Source of the DNA: Pseudomonadota bacterium
Lineage (GTDB): Bacteria; Pseudomonadota; Alphaproteobacteria; Caulobacterales; Caulobacteraceae
DNA: 22,283 nucleotides
Assembly (NCBI GenBank): GCA_023433585.1
Contig: JAEZCL010000307.1
Coordinates: forward strand, 1-22,283
Direction: 5' to 3'
Positions 14,374-21,098 of the stretch are shown one piece after another. Numbering within the stretch: the first letter of the stretch is position 1; every line of letters begins with the position of its first letter. The notes beneath the pieces were generated by a model, which did no database searches, was not told the DNA's origin, and saw only the letters and a program-made list of their open reading frames with translations. A program made the translations under genes and the position numbers.

Positions 14374-14400
14374 AAAGGCCCGCCGCGCGGGCGGGCCTTT
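14374..14400 (-). terminator. Bidirectional-looking intrinsic terminator after csbD
   Basis: AAAGGCCCGCC (14374-14384) pairs perfectly with GGCGGGCCTTT (14390-14400) over 11 bp with a 5-nt loop. Read on the minus strand it ends in TTTTGT and lies 16 bp after the csbD stop. Its symmetry would also allow it to stop transcription from the left. Confidence 0.88.
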
Positions 14401-14416
14401 CACGCTTCGAAAAGGG

Positions 14417-14593
14417 TCAGCCCTTCTTGAAGCTGTCCTTCACGCCGCCGACGGCGTTCTGAACCTTGCCTTCGGCATGCTTGGCCTTGCCTTCGGCCTC
14501 CAGCTTCTGGTCGCCGGACAGCTTGCCGGCGCCTTCCTTGAACTTGCCTTCGGCCTGTTTGGCGGCGCCTTCGATACGGTCCTTGTCGGGCAT
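14417..14593 (-). CDS. CsbD family stress-response protein
   Basis: A 58-residue gene: ATG at 14593-14591, TGA at 14419-14417. The product is MPDKDRIEGAAKQAEGKFKE followed by repeated Glu-Gly-Lys units (AEGKFK, AEGKAK, AEGKVQ) and ends VGGVKDSFKKG, the classic CsbD pattern of a small, hydrophilic, Lys/Glu/Ala/Gly-rich helical protein. Family members are induced by general stress, but their molecular role is unclear. GGGAG lies 6 bases before the ATG. A GGAAC-N17-GGTT promoter of the EcfG/SigT type stands about 50 bp upstream, and a strong terminator follows, so it is its own stress-controlled unit. The plus-strand frame across it is a shadow. Confidence 0.92.
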   Translation of the reverse strand: MPDKDRIEGAAKQAEGKFKEGAGKLSGDQKLEAEGKAKHAEGKVQNAVGGVKDSFKKG

Positions 14594-14645
14594 GAATTGC
14601 TCCCTTTCGCGGCGAGCGCCGAAATGGCCCCGCTTCGATCTGAAT

Positions 14646-14671
14646 AACCGCCGAACGACGGCCGGAGTTCC
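14646..14671 (-). promoter_or_regulatory. Candidate EcfG/SigT-type general stress promoter of csbD
   Basis: On the minus strand GGAAC (14671-14667) is followed after 17 nt by GGTT (14649-14646). The alphaproteobacterial EcfG consensus is GGAAC, 16-17 nt, then CGTT. The leader to csbD would be about 45 nt. The same arrangement precedes the gene at 18704. Confidence 0.65.
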
Positions 14672-14680
14672 GTCACGGCT

Positions 14681-15136
14681 TCACTCTACCGACCCGCGCG
14701 ATCTCAGCCACAGGGCCACCGCCCAGGCGTGGGCGTCGTGGCGCAGGTTCGCCAGGGCGAAATGCGGATCAAGCCAGTGCAGTTCGTGGTCGTCCTCGAC
14801 CTTGGCGGACGGATCCTCGTGGATCAGCGACACGGTCCAGAAACCGGCGAGGTTGTTGATCGCCTGCCCGTCCGATTTCAGGAAATACTGGCCGGCCTCG
14901 CCCAGCCGGTCGCCCGGCCGCGCGGTCAGGCCGGTCTCCTCGATGAATTCGCGCACCAGCGCCTGTCGCTCGGTTTCGTCGCCGTCGACGGCGCCGCCGG
15001 GCAGGTCGTAATAGCTCCCCTCGCCCCGGTCGACGCGCACGCAGGCCAGACGGCCCTCGCGGACCATCAGGCCGAAGGCGGTGGGGCGAGCGCGATACGA
15101 CAGGCCGGCGATCGGAACGCCGAACTGCAGCCTCAT
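14681..15136 (-). CDS. Nudix hydrolase
   Basis: A 151-residue protein with a complete Nudix box: Gly48 (GGAVDGDE), Glu54 and REFIEETGL (62-70, with Glu63, Glu66 and Glu67 as the metal-binding set). Nudix enzymes cleave nucleoside diphosphates linked to another moiety; the substrate is not predictable here. The residues before the box (YYDLPGGAVDGDE) and the following LGEAGQYFLKS and HELHWLDP are usual for broad-range NUDIX proteins. The ATG at 15136 gives a full domain; no clear ribosome-binding site is present, only GGGGCGCGAG. It is followed on the same strand, after 87 bp, by csbD, which has its own promoter. The second paired-GANTC element lies 47 bp upstream. Confidence 0.9.
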   Translation of the reverse strand: MRLQFGVPIAGLSYRARPTAFGLMVREGRLACVRVDRGEGSYYDLPGGAVDGDETERQALVREFIEETGLTARPGDRLGEAGQYFLKSDGQAINNLAGFWTVSLIHEDPSAKVEDDHELHWLDPHFALANLRHDAHAWAVALWLRSRGSVE

Positions 15137-15182
15137 CTCGCGCCCCGGAGGCGGTCGACATTCACGCGATGGTCCTTCTGCA

Positions 15183-15231
15183 AACTTGGACTCCTGAACG
15201 AAAAAACAGTCTAATTTTGGAGTCTAATGCG
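15183..15231. repeat. Paired-GANTC element, copy B
   Basis: A 49-bp element matching copy A (6667-6711): AACTT, GACTC (15189-15193), CGAAAAAACAGT, then TTGGAGTCT with GAGTC at 15220-15224, and GCG. GACTCC and GGAGTC form a 6-bp inverted repeat. Copy B has two extra T before the second arm and contains AGTCTAAT twice (15208-15215 and 15221-15228). Confidence 0.65.
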
Positions 15232-15419
15232 CGGTGTTCCGCGCGAACCCGATCATCATAGGGACCGGCGCGGCGACCGGGGGAAGAAAACGCGACTGCG
15301 GGGTCATAAGCCTTGTCCGAACAGGGATTGGTCGGGGCTGATGCGGGGGTTTTCAGGACAGGCACGGTTCGGTCAGCACATCTCCGTCAGACGTCCTGGC
15401 GGCTGAAGCGCCCCCCCTT

Positions 15420-15556
15420 CCGTCATCCTCGGGCTCGTCCCGAGGACCCATCGTTGATGCGCGCGCGATGCGAGGCCGCTCTGGCGGTGATGCGAACGGC
15501 TGTCCGCTCGCGCCCGGTTCCACCGTGGGTCCTCGGGACGAGCCCGAGGATGACGG
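15420..15556. repeat. REPIN-like inverted pair
   Basis: A 31-bp unit at 15420-15450 recurs exactly on the other strand at 15526-15556, with 75 bp between. Each unit is itself a hairpin: CCTCGGG-CTCGT-CCCGAGG (15427-15445) and its mirror (15531-15549). The unit shares the pattern GTCAT-YCYCGGG-N5-CCCGRGR-AYCCA with the repeats at 6996-7018, so all belong to one dispersed family. Confidence 0.88.
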
Positions 15557-15584
15557 AGAATATATGTTATCTTCAGTGAATCAA

Positions 15585-15600
15585 TGAGTTATATAGCTCA
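15585..15600. repeat. AT-rich near-perfect palindrome after the receiver-kinase gene
   Basis: TGAGTTATATAGCTCA is self-complementary except for one T-G pair. It directly touches the stop codon of the minus-strand kinase gene. A GAATC site lies at 15578-15582. There is no T run, so it is not a standard terminator. Confidence 0.35.
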
Positions 15601-16635
15601 CTAAAGGTCGAAAGCCATCCGCGCGCGGACGCCCGCATGGTCCGGGTCGATCTCGAGCCGGGATTTCAGGCCGTGGGCCATGGCCGAGATGATCTTGGCG
15701 CCCAGCCCCGTGCCCTTGGCCTTTCCGTCGCCCATGCCGGGGCCGTCGTCCTCGACGGTCAGCACCGCGCGGTCGTCGCCGCGCCGCTCCACATGGACGC
15801 GGATGTCGCCGCCATGCCCCGGCTGATAGGCGTATTTGACCGCGTTGGTGACCAGTTCGGTGACCACCACGCCCAGGGAGACGGCCTGGTCGGTGTTCAC
15901 GCGGATCGGGTCGGCGCGAAACAGGATGGAAGGCGAATCCGGCTCGGGGCACAGGGACTGGGCCAGTTCGTCCACCAGCCCCTGCAGATATTCATCCAGC
16001 GCCACGACAGCCATGTCGGCGGAGGTGTAGAGCCGGCGGTGCACCTGGGCCACCGCGTCGATGCGCACCTGGGCGTCCCGCAGCGCCAGGCGGGCGGGCT
16101 CGTCCCTGAGCTGGCGCAGTTGCAGCGAGATGAAGCTGGAGACCAGCTGAAGGCTGTTGCCCACCCGGTGGTTGACCTCGCGCAGCATGGCTTCGGCGCG
16201 GTCGCGGGCGGCGCGCACCTCTTCCTGAGCGGCCTCGTTGGCGCGGCTGAGACGGCGGCGCTCCAGCGCGTCCTCGAGCGCGGCGCGAAGAAGCGCGGTG
16301 AAATCCTCCGACACGTCCTTGATGACATAGTCGGCCGCCCCCGCCCGCAGGGCCGCCACGGCGAGGCGGCCGTCCTGGGCGCCCGTCACATAGACCACCG
16401 GCGGGGCCTCGGGGATGGCCAGGATGTCGGGCAGCACGTCCAGCCCGTCGCGCAGGGGCATGTAGTGATCCAGGGCGATCACGTCGAAGGTTTCCATGCG
16501 GGCGCGTTCAAGCCCCGCCTCCCCGTCCGGCGCACAGGTCACGGCGTATCCGTGACGGGTCAGTTCCTTCTCGACGAGGCGGGACAGGCCCCGGTCGTCG
16601 TCGATGTAGAGCAGCCGGGCACCGGATCCGGGCAT
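15601..16635 (-). CDS. Receiver-HisKA_2 histidine kinase (response regulator fused to kinase)
   Basis: A 344-residue protein. The receiver domain (~5-120) has the acidic pair Asp12-Asp13, phospho-acceptor Asp56 (ALDHYMP) and Lys106. A linker helix leads to a HisKA_2 domain with His156 in LREVNHRVGNSLQLV, then an ATPase domain with ELVTNAVKYAY, DDGPGMG and GTGLGAKII. This soluble kinase has its receiver at the N-terminus, so its own activity may be set by phosphorylation from another kinase. HisKA_2 kinases act in alphaproteobacterial stress and light pathways, but no PhyR/NepR gene is here. The ATG at 16635 lies 4 bp after the stop of the single-domain regulator, so it is the third gene of the operon. 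Confidence 0.9.
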   Translation of the reverse strand: MPGSGARLLYIDDDRGLSRLVEKELTRHGYAVTCAPDGEAGLERARMETFDVIALDHYMPLRDGLDVLPDILAIPEAPPVVYVTGAQDGRLAVAALRAGAADYVIKDVSEDFTALLRAALEDALERRRLSRANEAAQEEVRAARDRAEAMLREVNHRVGNSLQLVSSFISLQLRQLRDEPARLALRDAQVRIDAVAQVHRRLYTSADMAVVALDEYLQGLVDELAQSLCPEPDSPSILFRADPIRVNTDQAVSLGVVVTELVTNAVKYAYQPGHGGDIRVHVERRGDDRAVLTVEDDGPGMGDGKAKGTGLGAKIISAMAHGLKSRLEIDPDHAGVRARMAFDL

Positions 16636-16639
16636 GGCG

Positions 16640-17065
16640 TCAGATATCCGGCGCCTGCATCACCGAGAGGAACAGGCCCAGCTGCCGGATGGCCCCGGCG
16701 AAGGCCTCATAGTCCACCGGCTTGGTGATGTAGACATTGCAGCCCAGGTCGTAGCAGCGCTGAATCTCGACCTTGTCGTCGGTGGTGGTCAGGACGACGA
16801 CGGGCGCGCGCTTCAGGCGTTCGTCGGCCTTGAGCCGCGCCAGGATGTCCGTGCCCTGCATGTCCGGCAGGTTCAGGTCCAGCAGCACCAGAAGCGGGCC
16901 GTTGGCGCGGATTTCCTCGGTGAACAGATACTCCAGCGCGGACGAACCGTCGGCGAAATGGCGAATCTCGTTGGAGATGTTGGCGCGGCGGATGTTCTTT
17001 TCGATCAGCTTGGCGTGGCCATGGTCATCCTCGACCATGACGATGGTTACGGCTGTGTGGCTCAT
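16640..17065 (-). CDS. Single-domain response regulator (Rcp1-like)
   Basis: A 141-residue receiver domain with no output domain. Key residues are Glu12, Asp13 and Asp14 (MVEDDHGHAKL), phospho-acceptor Asp63 (LLDLNLPDMQG), the TTT stretch near 93-95 and Lys115 (YITKPVDY). The HAKLIEKNIRRA helix and LLDLNLP spacing are typical of Rcp1-type regulators that pair with CHASE3 or phytochrome kinases. It probably relays phosphate between the upstream kinase and the downstream receiver-kinase. Its ATG overlaps the stop of the CHASE3 kinase gene by 4 bases (ATGA), so the pair is translationally coupled. It is cytoplasmic. Confidence 0.93.
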   Translation of the reverse strand: MSHTAVTIVMVEDDHGHAKLIEKNIRRANISNEIRHFADGSSALEYLFTEEIRANGPLLVLLDLNLPDMQGTDILARLKADERLKRAPVVVLTTTDDKVEIQRCYDLGCNVYITKPVDYEAFAGAIRQLGLFLSVMQAPDI

Positions 17066-18591
17066 ACGGTTTCTCCCACCCCAACAGTCAGATGTTTGGG
17101 GAATTTCAGGCGGAAAGTCGAGCCTGTTCCCACCTCGGACTCGATCTCTATGGAGCCGCCCAGGCGCCGCACGCTGTTGCGCACGAAGGCCAGGCCCAGC
17201 CCCTCGCCGGGCCGATCCTGGCGGCCCGAGCGGCGGAACAGCTCGAAAATGCGCTCGTGGTCCCGCTCGGAAACGCCGCGCCCGTTGTCGCGGACCTCGT
17301 ATTCGACCCAGCCGCCGTCGGGCGTTTCGCGTCCGGCGATCTCGATGCGCCCCGGACGGGTCGGATCCAGATATTTCACCGCGTTGTCGACCAGATTGCC
17401 GAAGATCTGCTCCATGGACAGACGGTCGCTGTCGAGCGCGGGCAGGTCGCCGACGATGATCTCGGCGCCGGCCTCTTCGGTTTGATGATGGACGCTGTCG
17501 GCGATCAGGCGGGCCATGGCGGTCATGTCGATCCGCTCGATCACCAGCGCCCGGCGCCCCTCGCGCGACAGCTTCAGGATGGCGTTGATGAGGCGGTCCA
17601 TCTTGGCGGTGGAGGCGCGGATGAAGCCGATGGCCTCGGGCACGTCCTCGGTGACGGCCAGGACCGCGTCCTGTTCGATCTGGTCGGGCTGGTCGGAGCG
17701 AGCGCGGTCGATGTGGGCCTGGAACGCCTTGCCCGCCTGCTCCAGTTCGGAGGTGTAGCCCATGACGTTGACCAGCGGCGCGCGCAGGTCGTGGCTGACG
17801 ATATAGGCGAAACGCTGGATCTCCTCATTGGCGCGGGTGAGGTCGGCGGTGCGTTCAACCACCGTCGATTCCAGATTCCGGTTCAGCAGCGCCACATCGT
17901 CATGAGCCGCCTTCAACTCCGCCAGATAGCGGCGGACCAGCATCAGGCTGATGAGCGCCAGGGCGATGATGACGATGGCAGCCACCGCATTGACGGCGAT
18001 GGCGGCCATCGTGGCCTCACGCTGGGCGCGGTGACGCCGCTGGACGCGCGCCTCCTCGATGACGTCGATGGCGGCCACCTCGACGCGCATGGCGTCCATC
18101 AGCGCCTTGCCTTCGCCCCGGCGCAGCATCTGGACAGCCTCGCCGATGCGCCCGGTGCGGGCCAGATCGATGGTCTGGTCCATGATCTCGAGCCGCTGGC
18201 GCTTGAGGTCGCGCAGAATCTCGACCCGTTCGATTTCTTCGCGCACGTCGGCGATTGCGGCCAGCCGCTCGCCCGCCGCCGGCAGCTGCGCCTGGGCCTC
18301 GTCATGGATGGCCAGGAAATCCGGCCGCCCCGTCAGCAGGAACCCGCGCTGACCGGTCTCGGCGTCCACCATCAGCAGCAGCAGTTCGCGCGCCGCCAGC
18401 TGCATCTGCTGGCTGCGCTCGGCCTCGCGCGAATGGTCGGCGATGCGCTGAACCATGACGAAGGTGGCGATATTGATGACCAGCAGCAGCAGGATGGCCA
18501 GGCTGAGCAGACCCACGATGGCGCGGCCGATCGTCGGCGTGTTCACGAACAGCCGAAGGGCCTGAATTGTCGAGCGAAGATCCGGAGCCAT
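17062..18591 (-). CDS. CHASE3-domain sensor histidine kinase
   Basis: A 509-residue membrane kinase. TM1 is at ~25-47, a CHASE3 sensor at ~52-190 (including LMVDAETGQRGFLLTGRPDFL) faces the periplasm, and TM2 is at ~197-219. A coiled coil (AELKAAHDDVALLNRNLEST) leads to a HisKA domain with His267 in FAYIVSHDLRAPLVN. The ATPase domain has QIFGNLVDNAVKYL, DNGRGVSERDHERIFELF and GEGLGLAFVRNSVRRLGG, all complete. It senses an unknown extracytoplasmic or membrane cue and phosphorylates partners, most likely the regulator encoded next. The ATG at 18591 has AGGGG directly adjacent and a -10 box only 9 bases upstream, so the mRNA leader is very short. It heads a three-gene operon. Confidence 0.94.
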   Translation of the reverse strand: MAPDLRSTIQALRLFVNTPTIGRAIVGLLSLAILLLLVINIATFVMVQRIADHSREAERSQQMQLAARELLLLMVDAETGQRGFLLTGRPDFLAIHDEAQAQLPAAGERLAAIADVREEIERVEILRDLKRQRLEIMDQTIDLARTGRIGEAVQMLRRGEGKALMDAMRVEVAAIDVIEEARVQRRHRAQREATMAAIAVNAVAAIVIIALALISLMLVRRYLAELKAAHDDVALLNRNLESTVVERTADLTRANEEIQRFAYIVSHDLRAPLVNVMGYTSELEQAGKAFQAHIDRARSDQPDQIEQDAVLAVTEDVPEAIGFIRASTAKMDRLINAILKLSREGRRALVIERIDMTAMARLIADSVHHQTEEAGAEIIVGDLPALDSDRLSMEQIFGNLVDNAVKYLDPTRPGRIEIAGRETPDGGWVEYEVRDNGRGVSERDHERIFELFRRSGRQDRPGEGLGLAFVRNSVRRLGGSIEIESEVGTGSTFRLKFPKHLTVGVGETV

Positions 18592-18600
18592 CCCCTAACA

Positions 18601-18628
18601 GCTTTAGCGGCGCCGGGGGCGCTGTCCA
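18601..18628 (-). promoter_or_regulatory. Candidate vegetative promoter of the kinase operon
   Basis: On the minus strand TGGACA (18628-18623) is followed after 14 nt by GCTAAAGC (18608-18601), close to the Caulobacter TTGACG and GCTANAWC elements. The start codon is 9 bases beyond, so the transcript would be nearly leaderless. Confidence 0.5.
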
Positions 18629-18637
18629 GTCCGCGCC

Positions 18638-18663
18638 GGAACCGGAGGGTGACGCGGCCGGTT
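18638..18663 (+). promoter_or_regulatory. Candidate EcfG/SigT-type promoter of the two-TM gene
   Basis: GGAAC (18638-18642) is followed after 17 nt by GGTT (18660-18663), the same sequence and spacing as the csbD promoter candidate. It lies 41 bp before the ATG of the gene at 18704 and on its strand, beside the divergent kinase promoter. Confidence 0.55.
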
Positions 18664-18703
18664 TCAGGCGTTAACCTAACCCGGCAGTCAAGGGGGCGTT
18701 CAG

Positions 18704-19420
18704 ATGGTCTGGTGGTGGTGGATTCTGCCCGGAGCGGCGGCGCTGGCGGGAGCGATGCTGTTGCTGTCGGGGCTGGGAAGCCTGTTCCGGGGGCGGTTCC
18801 TGGGGGCGTTCGGCGGGGTGCTGTTCGGCGGCGGCTTTCTGGCCGCGGGCGTGGCGGCGATCCTGCTGGGCCTGAACGTCCAGAGTTATGCGCGGCTGAA
18901 CCACGAGCGGCCGGTGGCGGCCATCAGCCTCAGCCAGATCCAGCCGCAGTTCTTCGAGGCGACCCTGACCCAGCCGGAAACGGCGACGGGCGGACCCTCC
19001 GCCACCGTCTATCCGGTGCACGGCGACGAATGGCGTATCGAGGCGCAGGTCCTGCGCTGGAAGCCGTGGGCCAACATCCTGGGCCTGAACACGCAGTATC
19101 GGCTGGACCGGTTGTCGGGACGCTATCAGGACACCCAGCAGGAGCTGACGGCGGTGCGCAGCGTGCATGACCTGCGCGGCGGCGACGTCGCGGGTGATCG
19201 GCCGCGCTGGTCGCTGGACGTGTGGGACGTGGCGCGGCGGTATCGGGACCATGTGAACGCGGTGGACACGCTCTATGGCTCGGGCGCCTACATGCCCATG
19301 GCCGACGGCGCGGAATACGAGGTGTTCATCACCCAGTCCGGCCTGATCGCCCGACCGACCAACGATGCGGCGCGCGCCGCCTCCGCCGGCGGGTGGAGCG
19401 AGACCGCCCCGCCGAATTAA
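18704..19420 (+). CDS. Two-TM membrane protein of unknown function
   Basis: A 238-residue protein. Two hydrophobic segments (about 5-27 and 33-57, separated by a short Arg-containing turn) are followed by a soluble ~180-residue domain that begins LNVQSYARLNHERPVAAISL. That domain contains a run of strands with EWRIEAQVLRWKPWANILGL, a YRLDRLSGRYQDTQQE segment and a GSGAYMPMADGAEYEVFITQ segment near the end. Similar proteins are sometimes labelled cation/multidrug efflux pumps, which the topology does not support. The Trp-rich start (VWWWWILPG) is notable. AGGGGG lies 9 bases before the ATG. An EcfG-like promoter precedes it, so it may be a general stress membrane protein. The function is unknown. 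Confidence 0.78.
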   Translation: MVWWWWILPGAAALAGAMLLLSGLGSLFRGRFLGAFGGVLFGGGFLAAGVAAILLGLNVQSYARLNHERPVAAISLSQIQPQFFEATLTQPETATGGPSATVYPVHGDEWRIEAQVLRWKPWANILGLNTQYRLDRLSGRYQDTQQELTAVRSVHDLRGGDVAGDRPRWSLDVWDVARRYRDHVNAVDTLYGSGAYMPMADGAEYEVFITQSGLIARPTNDAARAASAGGWSETAPPN

Positions 19421-19432
19421 TTCGCTGACGCC

Positions 19433-19459
19433 TGTCGGTTCGGCCGTTACCCCTTCGTC
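19433..19459 (+). promoter_or_regulatory. Candidate ECF42-type promoter for the YciI-sigma operon
   Basis: TGTCGG (19433-19438) and CGTC (19456-19459) are separated by 17 nt. ECF42 sigma factors are reported to recognise TGTCGA and CG(A/T)C-like sequences, so this fits autoregulation of the operon by its own sigma factor. The leader would be about 17-20 nt, with GAGGG before the ATG. Confidence 0.6.
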
Positions 19460-19482
19460 TTTCAAGATGACGAGGGAAACCG

Positions 19483-19863
19483 ATGCTGTACGCCATCCTC
19501 TGCTACAATGACGAAGACGCGGTCATGGCCTGGTCCCAGGCCGAAGACGACGCGGTCATGGCGAAACTGGACGTGGTGCACCAGCAGCTGCGCGACCAGA
19601 AGAAGCTGGGGCCGGCCCTGCGGCTGATGCCCACCAGCGCGGCCACGACCCTGCTGAAATCAAAGGATATGATCCTGGACGGACCCTACGCCGAGACCAA
19701 GGAGGCGCTGCTGGGCTTCTACATCGTCGACGTGGAGACCCTGGAGGAGGCGCACCGGATCGCCCGCGACCTGGGAAAGGCCAATCCGGGCGGCGCCTAT
19801 GAGATGCGGCCGATCCGCCTCTATCTGCCCGGCGACGCCATGCCGGAAACGGCGGACGGATGA
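19483..19863 (+). CDS. YciI/DGPF-domain protein
   Basis: A 126-residue protein of the YCII-related family. It carries the DGPF-type motif as LDGPYAETKEALLGFYIVDV, preceded by LMPTSAATTLLKSKD and followed by a MRPIRLYLPGDA end. DGPF proteins are small alpha/beta-barrel domain proteins with an unknown biochemical role and are constant genetic partners of ECF42 sigma factors. Here the stop overlaps the start of the sigma gene (ATGA), confirming a two-gene unit. GAGGG lies 8 bases before the ATG. It is probably cytoplasmic and may be both a target and a functional partner of the sigma factor. Confidence 0.92.
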   Translation: MLYAILCYNDEDAVMAWSQAEDDAVMAKLDVVHQQLRDQKKLGPALRLMPTSAATTLLKSKDMILDGPYAETKEALLGFYIVDVETLEEAHRIARDLGKANPGGAYEMRPIRLYLPGDAMPETADG

Positions 19864-21098
19864 CCGATCCGGTCTGGATCGAGGCGGCGCTGACCGGCGC
19901 CAGGCCCCAGGCGATGGCGGCGCTGCTGCGCCATTTCCGCGACCTGGACACCGCAGAAGAGGCGTTCCAGGAGGCCTGCCTGCGCGCCCTGAAGACCTGG
20001 CCGAAGAACGGGCCGCCGCGCGATCCGGCGGGCTGGCTGATCTTCGTGGGCCGGAACGCGGCGGTGGACCAGATCCGCAAGACCGGCCGCCTTCAGGGCT
20101 TGCCGGACGAGTCCGCCCTGTCCGACCTGGAGGATGTGGAACAGCCCCTGGCCGAACGGCTGGATCAGGCGGACTACCGCGACGACGTGCTGCGCTTGAT
20201 GTTCGTGTGCTGTCATCCCGACCTGCCCGCCACCCAGCAGATCGCCCTGGCGCTGCGCATCGTCTCGGGGCTGTCGGTGAGGCGGATCGCGCGCGTGTTT
20301 CTGGTGGGCGAGGCGGCGATGGAGCAGCGCATCACCCGCGCCAAGACCAGGATCGCGGGCGCCGGCGTGCCGTTCGAGGCGCCGGGGCCGGTGGAGCGGG
20401 CCGAGCGCCTGGCCGCCGTCCTGGCCATGGCCTATCTGGTCTTCAACGAGGGCTATTCGGACGCGGCGCCCGACAGCGAGCGGGCGGCCCTGGCGGGCGA
20501 GGCGATCCGCCTGACGCGGCTGATCCTGAGGCTGTTTCCCGCCGAGCCGGAAGTCATGGGCCTGCTGGCCCTGATGCTGTTGCAGGACGCCCGCAGCCCG
20601 GCCCGCTTCGACGCCGACGGCGCACTGGTGCTGCTGGAGGAGCAGGATCGGGCCTTGTGGAGGCGCGACATGATCGCCGAGGGGCTGGCCCTGATCGACA
20701 AGGCCCTGCGCCACGCGCGGCCCGGCGCCTATCAGATCCAGGCCGCCATCGCGGCCCTGCACGCGCGGTCGCCGACGTTCGAGGCCACGGACTGGGCCGG
20801 GATCGCCCGGCTGTATGAGGCGCTGGAGCGGCGCCAGCCCTCGCCGGTGGTGACGCTGAACCGCGCGGTGGCGGTGTCGAAGACCGAGGGCGCCGAGGCC
20901 GCCCTGGACCTGATCGCGCCGCTGGCCGACCGGCTGGACGGCTATTTCCATTTCCATGGCCTGAAGGGCGCGCTGCTGACGCAGTTGGACCGCAAGGCCG
21001 AGGCCCGCGAGGCGTTCGGGCGCGCCATCGCCCTGGCCAACACGCCCGCCGAGGCCGCGCACATCCGCGATCACCTGGACCGGCTTCAGGCGTCCTGA
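19860..21098 (+). CDS. ECF42-type RNA polymerase sigma factor with C-terminal extension
   Basis: A 412-residue ECF sigma factor. Region 2 covers about residues 10-80 (DTAEEAFQEACLRALKTWP, WLIFVGRNAAVDQIRK) and region 4 about 115-165 (LRIVSGLSVRRIARVFLV, then RAKTRI) with a helix-turn-helix. The remaining ~240 residues are a helical extension with TPR-like features (YLVFNEGY, LRLFPAEPEVMGLLALMLLQ, PVVTLNRAVAVSKTEG). This extension is the hallmark of ECF42, which has no anti-sigma factor and uses the C-terminal part for control. The coupled DGPF gene upstream supports the call. The gene ends 13 bp inside the convergent DUF4126 gene. Confidence 0.93.
   Translation: MTDPVWIEAALTGARPQAMAALLRHFRDLDTAEEAFQEACLRALKTWPKNGPPRDPAGWLIFVGRNAAVDQIRKTGRLQGLPDESALSDLEDVEQPLAERLDQADYRDDVLRLMFVCCHPDLPATQQIALALRIVSGLSVRRIARVFLVGEAAMEQRITRAKTRIAGAGVPFEAPGPVERAERLAAVLAMAYLVFNEGYSDAAPDSERAALAGEAIRLTRLILRLFPAEPEVMGLLALMLLQDARSPARFDADGALVLLEEQDRALWRRDMIAEGLALIDKALRHARPGAYQIQAAIAALHARSPTFEATDWAGIARLYEALERRQPSPVVTLNRAVAVSKTEGAEAALDLIAPLADRLDGYFHFHGLKGALLTQLDRKAEAREAFGRAIALANTPAEAAHIRDHLDRLQAS

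Larger units (their letters stand above)
15137..15600. other. Gene-free region upstream of the Nudix gene
   Basis: These 464 bp lie between the start of the Nudix gene (-) and the end of the receiver-kinase gene (-). They contain the second paired-GANTC element, a REPIN-like inverted pair and a short AT-rich palindrome. The 88-residue plus-strand frame running through it is largely translated repeat and is not a gene. The Nudix promoter must be here, but I cannot place it. Confidence 0.7.

Noticed and set aside
13696..14430. 244-residue plus-strand frame
   Set aside because: It overlaps the secreted-protein gene and csbD region in another frame, is Arg/Gly/Pro-rich and has no motif.
15420..15556. 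CRISPR-like repeat array
   Set aside because: There are only two units, in inverted orientation, each self-complementary; they are REP-type palindromes.
15313..15579. 88-residue plus-strand frame
   Set aside because: Most of it is the inverted repeat pair; composition is Arg/Pro-rich as expected for a non-coding frame.
17092..19170. 692-residue plus-strand frame opposite the kinase gene
   Set aside because: Antisense shadow in high-GC DNA; rich in His/Gln/Asp/Gly from reversed kinase codons and runs into the next real gene in another frame.
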